Shown one piece after another: positions 1 to 6,306 of a stretch of DNA of 7,622 nt. The stretch covers positions 1 to 7,622 of the forward strand of contig NZ_CAUCSQ010000091.1 of the NCBI RefSeq assembly GCF_958445495.1. Direction: 5' to 3'. The notes below the pieces were generated by a model. It did no database searches. It was given only the letters and a program-made list of their open reading frames with translations, and was not told where the DNA came from. Position numbers and translations under genes: made by a program. The DNA comes from an uncultured Bacteroides sp. (GTDB lineage: Bacteria > Bacteroidota > Bacteroidia > Bacteroidales > Bacteroidaceae). Positions within the stretch are counted from its first letter, which is position 1. Each line of letters opens with the position of its first letter.

Positions 1-45
1 TGCTCCAACCTTTGTTAACCTTAAATCTAATACTATGAAAAACAC
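1..45 (-). ncRNA. Putative small RNA, copy 1 (partial, runs off the left edge)
   Basis: This is the visible 5' part of a short minus-strand transcript whose promoter lies at 50-80. All 45 visible positions are identical to 1061-1105 in copy 2. The two nearest substitutions (46-47) fall between the -7 box and the estimated start site. The terminator hairpin, seen complete in copy 2, would lie just left of the window; only its last six stem bases (1-6) are present. The RNA's left end and any gene beyond it cannot be seen, so a leader role for this copy cannot be excluded. The start near 45 is estimated from promoter geometry. Bacteroides is known to carry paralogous sRNA families; assignment to a named family is not made here. 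Confidence 0.6.
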
Positions 46-49
46 GTTG

Positions 50-80
50 CAAAGATACGGACTATTGGGAAATTTGCAAA
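50..80 (-). promoter_or_regulatory. Promoter of small RNA copy 1
   Basis: On the minus strand, a -33 TTTG (77-80) and a -7 TATCTTTG (50-57) are separated by 19 bp. This matches the Bacteroides primary sigma factor consensus of TTTG, 19-21 bp, TAnnTTTG. The spacing is the same as in copy 2, although the spacer sequence has diverged. Confidence 0.72.
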
Positions 81-99
81 TAATCCAAGAAAAAAAGTG

Positions 100-111
100 T
101 GTTATATAACA
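100..111. promoter_or_regulatory. Perfect 12-nt palindrome between divergent promoters
   Basis: TGTTATATAACA is a perfect palindrome placed between the leftward sRNA promoter (50-80) and the rightward hydrolase promoter (155-190). A related inverted repeat (GTGTT, 5 nt, AACAC at 1158-1172) sits at about the same place upstream of sRNA copy 2, so it may be an operator or an A/T-rich upstream element. A function is only inferred; short A/T palindromes also arise by chance. Confidence 0.3.
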
Positions 112-154
112 TAGATTAAGAAAAACAGCTTTTGCCTTAACGGTTATTCGATGT

Positions 155-190
155 TTTGGATGATTATATATGGAGTTTTTTTTATCTTTG
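155..190 (+). promoter_or_regulatory. Probable promoter of the SGNH hydrolase gene
   Basis: A perfect -7 box TATCTTTG lies at 183-190, 38 nt before the start codon, giving a leader of about 30-35 nt. The best upstream TTTG (155-158) is 24 bp away, longer than the usual 19-21, so the -33 part is weak. No Shine-Dalgarno site precedes the ATG, as is common in this phylum. Confidence 0.55.
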
Positions 191-228
191 CGCGAAACAT
201 TATAATTTACTAATAACTTCATAGAAAC

Positions 229-933
229 ATGGATAGAAAAAGATTAGGCCGATGGATAATGTTGGCTGTTGTTTGCTTGGTTTTTTCAATGGGAGAGGGG
301 TATGCGCAAAAAAGAGATTTTGCAAATCTGGCCCGATACTCGAAAGAGAATGCCGCGCTTCCACAAGTGTCAAAAAAGGACAAAAGGGTTATTTTTATGG
401 GGAATTCCATCACGGAAGGATGGGTGCGTACTCATCCGGACTTTTTCAAATCGAACGGTTATATCGGTCGGGGAATCAGTGGACAGACCTCTTATCAGTT
501 TTTGTTGCGTTTTCGGGAAGACGTGATAAATCTTTCTCCGGCTTTGGTGGTGATTAATGCCGGCACGAATGATGTCGCAGAAAATACACAATCCTACAAC
601 GAAGATTATACATTTGGAAATATCGTTTCTATGGTGGAGTTGGCTAAGGCGAATAAGATAAAGGTTATTTTGACTTCCGTGTTGCCTGCCGCCGCATTTA
701 AATGGAGGATGGAAATAAAAGATGTACCGCAAAAAATCAAATCGCTGAATGGTCGGATAGAGGCTTATGCGAAAGCTAATAAAATTCCGTTTGTAGATTA
801 TTATCAGGCATTGGTCGTTCCGGAGGGTAACGCTTTGAATCCTCAATATACCAAGGATGGTGTACATCCGACAGGTGAGGGGTATGATGTAATGGAGCCG
901 TTGATAAAGAAAGCGATTGAAAAAGCGCTTTAG
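229..933 (+). CDS. Secreted SGNH/GDSL-family hydrolase (acylhydrolase/esterase)
   Basis: This 234-residue protein carries the SGNH hydrolase blocks in order. Block I is GNSITEG, with nucleophile Ser60 (GNS replaces GDS, common in Bacteroides members). Block II is RGISGQTS around residues 81-88 with an oxyanion Gly. Block III is GTND (112-115) with Asn114. Block V is DGVHP with Asp210 and His213. All catalytic positions are therefore present. A signal peptide is clear: basic MDRKR, a hydrophobic core to about residue 20, and likely cleavage after A26 (GYA before QK). There is no lipobox, so the product should be periplasmic or secreted. Family members remove acyl groups from lipids or acetylated sugars; the substrate cannot be read from the sequence. 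The gene appears monocistronic, with its own -7 box and a strong terminator at 963-1000. It sits between two copies of the small RNA unit. Confidence 0.9.
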   Translation: MDRKRLGRWIMLAVVCLVFSMGEGYAQKRDFANLARYSKENAALPQVSKKDKRVIFMGNSITEGWVRTHPDFFKSNGYIGRGISGQTSYQFLLRFREDVINLSPALVVINAGTNDVAENTQSYNEDYTFGNIVSMVELAKANKIKVILTSVLPAAAFKWRMEIKDVPQKIKSLNGRIEAYAKANKIPFVDYYQALVVPEGNALNPQYTKDGVHPTGEGYDVMEPLIKKAIEKAL

Positions 934-962
934 GAATTTATCGTTGTAAAGTTCAGCATATG

Positions 963-1000
963 AATGCCGCTTGATTATGTAATCGGGTGGCATTTTTTTA
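963..1000 (+). terminator. Intrinsic terminator of the SGNH hydrolase gene
   Basis: A 14-bp stem (963-976 with 981-994, three G-U pairs) closes a four-base loop. The stem's right end runs into seven T at 993-999. It starts 29 bp after the stop codon. It also lies opposite the leftward sRNA copy 2, so the two terminators form a convergent pair. Confidence 0.88.
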
Positions 1001-1041
1001 TGAGATTACTGTCAGGGAAGCGCAAGCTGCTGTATGGATAT

Positions 1042-1066
1042 AAAAAAAGGAGCAACGCCTTGCTCC
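1042..1066 (-). terminator. Intrinsic terminator of small RNA copy 2 (and probably uvrB)
   Basis: On the minus strand the stem 1060-1066 with 1049-1055 is a perfect 7-bp pairing with a four-base loop (1056-1059), followed by seven U (1042-1048). It is the first convincing terminator met by leftward transcription from uvrB, about 200 bp after that gene's stop, so it may end both transcripts. Confidence 0.82.
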
Positions 1067-1105
1067 AACCTTTGTTAACCTTAAATCTAATACTATGAAA
1101 AACAC
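1042..1105 (-). ncRNA. Putative small RNA, copy 2 (about 64 nt, complete)
   Basis: This is a self-contained minus-strand unit. A consensus promoter lies at 1110-1140, followed by about 40 nt of RNA containing GTATTAGATTTAAGG. A 7-bp hairpin (GGAGCAA, CGCC loop, TTGCTCC) follows, then seven U. No minus-strand gene follows the terminator: the next DNA is the convergent terminator of the hydrolase gene. A free small RNA therefore fits better than a gene leader or attenuator. The transcript part is identical to all visible positions of copy 1. No open reading frame of note lies in the RNA sense. The targets are unknown; the unpaired 5' segment would be the natural seed. The ends are estimated from the promoter and the U run. 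Confidence 0.68.
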
Positions 1106-1140
1106 AGTGCAAAGATACGGAATTGGGGTAACTTTGCAAA
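1061..1140. repeat. Direct repeat unit, copy 2 (pair with 1-80)
   Basis: This is the second copy of the 80-bp unit, offset by exactly 1060 bp and aligned without gaps. It is complete on the terminator side, which shows that copy 1 is truncated by the window edge rather than by a genomic rearrangement. Confidence 0.93.
1110..1140 (-). promoter_or_regulatory. Promoter of small RNA copy 2
   Basis: On the minus strand, -33 TTTG (1137-1140), a 19-bp spacer and -7 TATCTTTG (1110-1117) match the Bacteroides consensus exactly. Boxes and spacing are the same as in copy 1 while the spacer bases differ, which suggests selection on the boxes. Confidence 0.78.
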
Positions 1141-1157
1141 TTACCAGCCCTAAATCG

Positions 1158-1172
1158 GTGTTTTTATAACAC
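1158..1172. promoter_or_regulatory. Inverted repeat upstream of small RNA copy 2
   Basis: GTGTT and AACAC flank five bases (1163-1167), about 20 bp upstream of the -33 box, and are followed by TAATTAA. The related palindrome at 100-111 occupies about the same position relative to copy 1. It may be an operator or an upstream activating A/T element; no binding protein can be named. Confidence 0.28.
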
Positions 1173-1261
1173 TAATTAATGGATTGGAATCCGTGTTATA
1201 GGTTTATTAAGAATTCCTGTACTCAACAACCATTGTAGAATACGATGAAGGAGAAGAGCTT

Positions 1262-3292
1262 TTAGCCCCATTTCTCTTTCATCAGGTCTTCCAGTTTCAA
1301 TAATTCGTCACGATATTGTGCTGCTTCTATGAATTCGAGTTTCTTGGCTGCTTCCTGCATCAGCTTGCGAGTGCGCTCGATACTCTTTTCCATTTGTGCT
1401 TTACTCATATATTGTACTACCGGGTCTGCTGCGATGTTCGGAGTGGACGGTTCCACATAGGCGCTTCTCTCTTTTAACAGTTCGTCAGCTTCTTTCGCAT
1501 TACCGAATACGGACAAATTTCTGGCTTTTTTAATCTGCTGCGGAGTAATTCCGTTTGCTTCATTATAGGCTAACTGTTTTTCGCGGCGGCGATTGGTTTC
1601 GTCAATGGTGAGTTTCATGCTGTCTGTTATTTTGTCGGCATACATGATGACTTTCCCGTTGACGTTACGGGCGGCACGTCCGGCAGTCTGGGTTAATGAA
1701 CGGTGGGAACGGAGGAATCCTTCTTTATCTGCATCGAGTATCGCTACAAGGGATACTTCCGGTAAATCCAATCCTTCACGGAGCAGGTTGACACCGACAA
1801 GCACGTCATATATTCCCTGCCGTAGAGCATCCATAATCTTCACACGTTCCAGTGTGTCGACATCACTGTGGATATAGTTGCATCTTACGTTGTTGTTGAG
1901 AAGATACTCCGTTAGTTCTTCGGCCATACGTTTGGTGAGAGTGGTGACAAGGACACGCTCTTCCTTTTCGATACGAAGCTGGATTTCTTCCATTAAATCG
2001 TCGATTTGGTTTAGGCTTGGACGAACTTCGATAATCGGGTCGAGCAAACCGGTGGGACGAATCACTTGTTCTACGACTATGCCTTCGGATTGAATCAACT
2101 CATATTCTGCCGGAGTGGCGCTCACGTAGATTACCTGTTTTGCCATTTCTTGGAACTCTTCGAACTTTAACGGACGATTGTCCATAGCGGCGGGCAAACG
2201 GAAGCCGTACTCTACAAGGTTTATTTTACGTGCCCGGTCACCTCCGTACATGGCACGGATTTGAGGTACGCTTACGTGGCTTTCATCAATGACAATCAAA
2301 AAATCATCCGGGAAGAAATCGAGCAGGCAATAGGGGCGGGTACCGGCTGCACGGCCGTCAAAATACCGTGAATAGTTTTCAATTCCTGAACAGTGGCCCA
2401 GTTCTCGAATCATTTCCATGTCGTAAGTGACCCGTTCATATAATCGTTTGGCTTCATATTCCTTACCGATGGATTCGAAGAAAGCGACTTGTTTAGCCAA
2501 GTCGTCTTCTATTTCGTGAATGGCGCGGAAAGTGGCCTCTTTGGTTGTCATGAACAGGTTGGCCGGATAAATTTTGTAGGAATCGAAAGAAGATAGGGTT
2601 GTGCCGTTAATCGGGTCTACCTCTTCAATGCCGTCAATTTCGTCTCCCCAGAAAGTGACTCGGAGCAGATTGTCCGTATAGGCAAGGTAAATGTCTACCG
2701 TGTCTCCTTTGACGCGGAAGTTACCGCGGTTCAGGTCTATATCATTGCGGACGTATAAGCTGTCTACCAGGCGTCGGAGGAATACATTACGGTCGAGCAT
2801 GCGTCCCCGTTCGATTTCAATTACATTCTTGTAAAAGTCCGAAGGGTTTCCCATTCCGTAAATACAGGATACGGAAGAAACGACAACCACATCTTTTCGT
2901 CCGGAAAGCAGGGCGGATGTGGCGGCAAGACGGAGTTTGTCGATTTCATCATTGATGGCGAGGTCTTTTTCTATATAGGTATCACTGCTTGGCAGGTAGG
3001 CTTCCGGCTGATAATAGTCATAGTAAGAGACATAATATTCTACCGCATTGTTGGGGAAAAATCCTTTAAACTCACTGTAAAGCTGGGCTGCCAGCGTTTT
3101 ATTATGGCTTAAAATCAACGTCGGTTTGTTGATATTGGCAATGACGTTGGCTATGGTGAATGTTTTTCCCGAACCGGTTACTCCTAACAAAGTCTGGGCG
3201 GGAAGTCCCTGGAGTACTCCGTCCGTCAGTTGGGCTATTGCTTCCGGTTGGTCTCCGGTAGGTTTGTAAGCTGATGTTAATTCAAAATTCAT
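1262..3292 (-). CDS. uvrB: UvrABC excinuclease subunit B
   Basis: This full-length 676-residue UvrB is the damage-verifying helicase-like subunit of nucleotide excision repair. It receives damaged DNA from UvrA and recruits UvrC for incision. Walker A is GVTGSGKT (37-44). The Tyr-rich beta-hairpin that inserts between DNA strands spans about 88-114 (YYDYYQPEAYLPSSDTYIEKD region). The Walker B/DEAD-like box is DESH (336-339). Helicase motif V is around GVNLLREGLDLPE (500-512) and motif VI is QTAGRAARN (535-543). The C-terminal UVR domain (about 634-674) is the coiled coil that contacts UvrA/UvrC. No key motif is missing. The gene is divergent from the paaK-like gene and has a promoter at 3378-3408. 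No terminator is visible directly after it; the sRNA terminator at 1042-1066 could serve. Confidence 0.98.
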   Translation of the reverse strand: MNFELTSAYKPTGDQPEAIAQLTDGVLQGLPAQTLLGVTGSGKTFTIANVIANINKPTLILSHNKTLAAQLYSEFKGFFPNNAVEYYVSYYDYYQPEAYLPSSDTYIEKDLAINDEIDKLRLAATSALLSGRKDVVVVSSVSCIYGMGNPSDFYKNVIEIERGRMLDRNVFLRRLVDSLYVRNDIDLNRGNFRVKGDTVDIYLAYTDNLLRVTFWGDEIDGIEEVDPINGTTLSSFDSYKIYPANLFMTTKEATFRAIHEIEDDLAKQVAFFESIGKEYEAKRLYERVTYDMEMIRELGHCSGIENYSRYFDGRAAGTRPYCLLDFFPDDFLIVIDESHVSVPQIRAMYGGDRARKINLVEYGFRLPAAMDNRPLKFEEFQEMAKQVIYVSATPAEYELIQSEGIVVEQVIRPTGLLDPIIEVRPSLNQIDDLMEEIQLRIEKEERVLVTTLTKRMAEELTEYLLNNNVRCNYIHSDVDTLERVKIMDALRQGIYDVLVGVNLLREGLDLPEVSLVAILDADKEGFLRSHRSLTQTAGRAARNVNGKVIMYADKITDSMKLTIDETNRRREKQLAYNEANGITPQQIKKARNLSVFGNAKEADELLKERSAYVEPSTPNIAADPVVQYMSKAQMEKSIERTRKLMQEAAKKLEFIEAAQYRDELLKLEDLMKEKWG

Positions 3293-3366
3293 AGTTAAAT
3301 CTTAAAAAGTGAGACAATATTCGGTAAAATAATTGAGATAACAAATCATTTTTCCAAATAAATCCT

Positions 3367-3374
3367 TTACTTTG
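3367..3374 (+). promoter_or_regulatory. Possible -7 box for the paaK-like gene
   Basis: TTACTTTG is one base off the TAnnTTTG consensus and lies 52 bp before the ATG. No good -33 TTTG is seen 19-21 bp upstream. The box is half of an inverted repeat (ACTTTG, CAA, CAAAGT at 3369-3383) whose other half is the uvrB -7 box, so the two promoters could not be occupied at the same time. Confidence 0.38.
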
Positions 3375-3377
3375 CAA

Positions 3378-3408
3378 CAAAGTTATATAAAAAACAGATT
3401 CATACAAT
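3378..3408 (-). promoter_or_regulatory. Probable uvrB promoter
   Basis: On the minus strand a -7 box TAACTTTG (3378-3385) follows a near-consensus -33 ATTG (3405-3408) with a 19-bp spacer. Initiation near 3372 would give a leader of about 80 nt. No LexA-type SOS box was recognised. Confidence 0.55.
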
Positions 3409-3426
3409 TAATAATACCTGAAACAC

Positions 3427-4725
3427 ATGATTTGGAACGAAAGCATTGAGTGTATGGACCGTGAAAGTCTTCGTAAGATTCAGAGCATACGACTCAAGAA
3501 AATTGTAGATTACGTCTACCACAACACTCCTTTTTATCGGAAAAAAATGCAGGAAATGGGGATTACTCCCGATGATATCAATGGTATTGATGATATCGTA
3601 AAACTTCCGTTTACTACGAAATATGATTTAAGAGATAATTATCCGTTCGGACTTTGCGCCGTACCGATGAGCCAGATTGTCCGTATCCATGCTTCTTCCG
3701 GTACTACCGGAAAACCGACGGTCGTCGGATATACCCGTAAGGATTTGTCTTCATGGGCGGAATGTATTTCACGTGCTTTTACGGCTTATGGAGCCGGGCG
3801 TCCGGATATTTTTCAGGTGTCTTACGGATACGGGCTTTTCACCGGAGGACTGGGGGCACATGCCGGAGCGGAGAATATCGGTGCGTCCGTTATTCCGATG
3901 TCAAGTGGCAATACGGAGAAACAGATTACGTTGATGCATGATTTTGGTGCGACTGTGCTTTGCTGTACTCCTTCCTATGCGCTTTATCTGGCTGATGCAA
4001 TTAAAGATTCCGGATTGCCCCGTGAGGAATTCAAATTAAAGATAGGGGCTTTTGGCGCGGAACCCTGGACTGAACAGATGCGTCATGAAATAGAAGAGAA
4101 GTTGGGTATCAAAGCATACGATATTTACGGTTTGAGCGAAATAGCCGGGCCGGGTGTGGGTTATGAATGTGAATGCCAGCACGGTACTCACTTGAATGAG
4201 GACCATTATTTCCCGGAAATTATAGATCCGAATACTTTGCAGCCGGTAGAGCCCGGACAGACGGGGGAACTTGTTTTTACTCATCTGACAAAAGAGGGTA
4301 TGCCGTTATTGCGGTATCGTACACGTGATTTGACGGCTTTGCATTACGATACGTGTGCATGTGGCCGTACATTGGTGCGTATGGAGCGTATTTTGGGACG
4401 TAGTGATGATATGCTGATTATCCGCGGCGTGAATGTATTCCCGACACAGATTGAATCTGTAATCCTGGAAATGGCCGAATTCGAACCGCATTACTTGTTA
4501 ATTGTCGGTCGTGAGAATAATACCGATACGATGGAATTGCAGGTAGAAGTGCGCCCGGACTTTTATTCGGATGAAATCAACCGGATGTTGGCATTGAAGA
4601 AGAAGCTTGCGGGGCGTCTTCAAAGTGTGCTCGGACTGGGCGTGAATGTGAAACTGGTAGAACCGCGGAGTATTGAACGCAGTGTAGGGAAGGCAAAACG
4701 GGTGATTGACAATAGAAAACTGTAA
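3427..4725 (+). CDS. paaK: Phenylacetate-CoA ligase (PaaK-like AMP-forming ligase)
   Basis: This 432-residue adenylate-forming enzyme has the PaaK layout. It would activate phenylacetate or a related aryl acid to its CoA thioester with ATP, through an acyl-adenylate. The phosphate-binding loop is SSGTTGKPT (90-98). The A5 adenine/substrate motif is YDIYGLSE (231-238). The ATP-ribose Asp is in YRTRD (D301). The hinge follows in GRSDD (324-328), and the C-terminal lysine motif is GKAKRVID (around K422). Cysteines C248 and C250 with C310 and C312 (CECQHGTH and TCACGR) resemble the metal-binding cluster of anaerobic members. Length and motif order are complete. A tandem-ACT gene follows 109 bp later. 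In anaerobes this pair often sits with indolepyruvate ferredoxin oxidoreductase genes, which are not in this window. The exact acid used is inferred. Confidence 0.92.
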   Translation: MIWNESIECMDRESLRKIQSIRLKKIVDYVYHNTPFYRKKMQEMGITPDDINGIDDIVKLPFTTKYDLRDNYPFGLCAVPMSQIVRIHASSGTTGKPTVVGYTRKDLSSWAECISRAFTAYGAGRPDIFQVSYGYGLFTGGLGAHAGAENIGASVIPMSSGNTEKQITLMHDFGATVLCCTPSYALYLADAIKDSGLPREEFKLKIGAFGAEPWTEQMRHEIEEKLGIKAYDIYGLSEIAGPGVGYECECQHGTHLNEDHYFPEIIDPNTLQPVEPGQTGELVFTHLTKEGMPLLRYRTRDLTALHYDTCACGRTLVRMERILGRSDDMLIIRGVNVFPTQIESVILEMAEFEPHYLLIVGRENNTDTMELQVEVRPDFYSDEINRMLALKKKLAGRLQSVLGLGVNVKLVEPRSIERSVGKAKRVIDNRKL

Positions 4726-4834
4726 GAGTCGTAGATTGCAGGTCTCAATGACGGAAGACGGGCATCGGCTTTTGTCATTTGCAGTCTATTGGGATGACCT
4801 TAAAATTGTAATAAATAACTTAGTCTTTGAAGTC

Positions 4835-5260
4835 ATGGTAGCAAAACAACTTTCTATCTTTTTGGAAAACAAGTCAGGTCGTTTAACGGAAGTGACTGAC
4901 GTGTTGGCGAAAGAAAATATCAATCTTTCTGCCTTATGTATTGCTGAGAATGCCGATTTCGGTATTCTGCGTGGGATTGTATCCGACCCGGACAGGGCAT
5001 ATAAAGCTTTAAAGGATAATCATTTTGCAGTAAATGTGACTGATGTCGTCGGTATCAGTTGCCCTAATATACCGGGTGCCCTGGCGAAAGTGTTGGGGTA
5101 TTTGTCTGCTGAAGGGGTGTTTATCGAATATATGTATTCATTTGCTAATAATAATATTGCGAATGTGGTGATTCGCCCCAGTGATTTGAATAAGTGTATT
5201 GAGGTGTTGAAAGAAAAGAAAGTAGACCTTCTGGCAGCCAGTGATTTGTATAAGCTGTGA
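4835..5260 (+). CDS. Tandem ACT-domain protein (amino acid-binding regulator)
   Basis: This 141-residue protein consists of two ACT domains. Domain 1 (about 4-70) has the ligand-loop sequence NKSGRL at 12-17. Domain 2 (about 72-141) has the matching loop CPNIPGALAKVL at 76-87. No catalytic or DNA-binding domain is attached, so it probably senses an amino acid, plausibly an aromatic one given the upstream ligase. That role is inferred. The ATG at 4835 was chosen because the ACT fold begins directly after it; an upstream in-frame TTG at 4706 would overlap the ligase gene and add an unlikely extension. The 109-bp gap contains TAGTCTTTG (4821-4829), one base too long for a -7 box, so co-transcription with the ligase is more likely than a separate promoter. 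Confidence 0.87.
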   Translation: MVAKQLSIFLENKSGRLTEVTDVLAKENINLSALCIAENADFGILRGIVSDPDRAYKALKDNHFAVNVTDVVGISCPNIPGALAKVLGYLSAEGVFIEYMYSFANNNIANVVIRPSDLNKCIEVLKEKKVDLLAASDLYKL

Positions 5261-5276
5261 AAGGTTGCTCAGGAGC

Positions 5277-5345
5277 ATAAACGATGGACGGTAGTGAGTG
5301 TATGGGTCTGATTCGGATTAATGCATGCCGTTTATCGTTTATTAT
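5277..5345 (+). terminator. Long imperfect hairpin after the ACT gene, probable terminator
   Basis: ATAAACGATGGACGG (5277-5291) pairs with CCGTTTATCGTTTAT (5328-5342) as 15 bp with two G-U pairs, extendable by two pairs inward. The loop region is large, about 32 nt, and the following sequence is only moderately U-rich (TATTTGTT). It starts 17 bp after the ACT stop codon. Termination of the ligase-ACT unit is the likely role; another structured RNA is possible. Confidence 0.5.
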
Positions 5346-5438
5346 TTGTTGTCTGCTGCTTTTGTTTGTCATTCACCGTTATTTTCCCCTCTTTTGTCGA
5401 TGTTTAACGCCTTTTATGTATTAAAAAACATAGATTAA

Positions 5439-5469
5439 TTGCTAAATTCCCGGCGAATAAGTAACTTTG
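5439..5469 (+). promoter_or_regulatory. Promoter of the bamD-rpoZ unit
   Basis: A perfect -7 box TAACTTTG (5462-5469) is preceded by a partial -33 TTGC (5439-5442) at about 19 bp. It gives a short leader of roughly 12-15 nt before the ATG at 5488. The motif AACATAGATTAA ends at 5438, directly upstream of the -33 position. Confidence 0.68.
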
Positions 5470-5487
5470 CGCATTATTTTAAACAGG

Positions 5488-6291
5488 ATGAAGAAAAATA
5501 TCATTATAACTTTGCTTGTGGCCGCTGCTCTGACATCATGTGGAGAGTATAATAAGTTGCTGAAAAGCACTGATTACGAATACAAGTACGAAGCCGCCAA
5601 AAACTATTTTGCGAAAGGACAGTATAATCGTTCGGCTACTCTGTTGAATGAGTTGATTACTATTTTAAAAGGAACCGATAAGGCGGAAGAGTCGTTGTAT
5701 ATGTTGGGAATGAGTTATTATAATCAAAAAGATTACCAGACTGCCGCCCAGACATTTATCACTTATTTTAATACGTATCCCCGTGGCACTTTTACGGAAC
5801 TGGCGCGTTTCCATGCAGGAAAAGCCTTATTCTTGGATACTCCGGAACCGCGTCTGGACCAGTCCAGTACTTATCAGGCTATCCAGCAGTTGCAGATGTT
5901 TATGGAATATTTTCCGGGCAGTACTAAGAAACAAGAGGCACAGGATATGATTTTTGCTTTGCAGGATAAATTGGTATTGAAGGAACTTTATTCGGCAAAG
6001 TTGTATTATAATTTAGGTAATTACCTGGGTAATAATTATGAATCTTGTGTGATAACTGCGCAAAATGCATTGAAGGATTATCCGTATACCGATTATCGTG
6101 AGGAACTTTCCATCTTGATTCTCCGTGCAAGATATGAAATGGCTATCTATAGCGTGGAGGATAAGAAAGCTGACCGTTATCGTGAGACGATTGACGAATA
6201 TTATGCTTTCAGGAATGAATTTCCGGAGAGTAAATATTTGAAAGAGGCGGAGAAAATATTTAGCGAATCACAAAAAGTAATTAAAGACTAA
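5488..6291 (+). CDS. bamD: BamD-like outer-membrane assembly lipoprotein
   Basis: This 267-residue lipoprotein has the features of BamD, the essential lipoprotein of the BAM complex that folds beta-barrel proteins into the outer membrane. The N-terminus has a lipoprotein signal peptide with lipobox LTSC, so Cys18 is the lipidated residue. GEYN follows it, lacking the acidic export signal seen in surface lipoproteins of Bacteroides, consistent with a periplasm-facing anchor. The rest is helical with TPR-like repeats (for example YNRSATLLNELI, MLGMSYYNQKDYQTAAQTF and the FPGS/FPES turns). The ATG at 5488 is preferred over an in-frame TTG at 5467 because that codon lies inside the -7 box and because MKKN begins the signal peptide. 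The omega-subunit gene follows 15 bp later. Confidence 0.9.
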   Translation: MKKNIIITLLVAAALTSCGEYNKLLKSTDYEYKYEAAKNYFAKGQYNRSATLLNELITILKGTDKAEESLYMLGMSYYNQKDYQTAAQTFITYFNTYPRGTFTELARFHAGKALFLDTPEPRLDQSSTYQAIQQLQMFMEYFPGSTKKQEAQDMIFALQDKLVLKELYSAKLYYNLGNYLGNNYESCVITAQNALKDYPYTDYREELSILILRARYEMAIYSVEDKKADRYRETIDEYYAFRNEFPESKYLKEAEKIFSESQKVIKD

Positions 6292-6306
6292 ATTTAAATA
6301 GATTTT

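Larger units (their letters stand above)
1..80. repeat. Direct repeat unit, copy 1 (pair with 1061-1140)
   Basis: Positions 1-61 match 1061-1121 at 59 of 61 bases without gaps. Identity then drops across the promoter spacer and returns at the -33 box (73-80 is identical to 1133-1140). The conservation pattern therefore follows the transcribed RNA and its two promoter boxes rather than a uniform recent duplication. Confidence 0.93.

Noticed and set aside
370..993. 207-codon minus-strand open frame opposite the SGNH hydrolase
   Set aside because: It overlaps a gene with complete catalytic motifs, runs through that gene's terminator and has no recognisable domain; it is a shadow frame.
1181..1192. 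GGATTGGAATCC inverted repeat downstream of uvrB as a terminator
   Set aside because: The stem is four or five pairs with a tiny loop and no U tract on the uvrB strand.
4706..4834. Upstream TTG start extending the ACT protein by 43 residues
   Set aside because: It overlaps the ligase 3' end, and the added residues do not resemble an ACT domain; ATG at 4835 starts directly at the fold.
5467..5487. TTG start for the BamD-like protein
   Set aside because: The codon lies inside the -7 box TAACTTTG and would put extra residues before the lipoprotein signal peptide.
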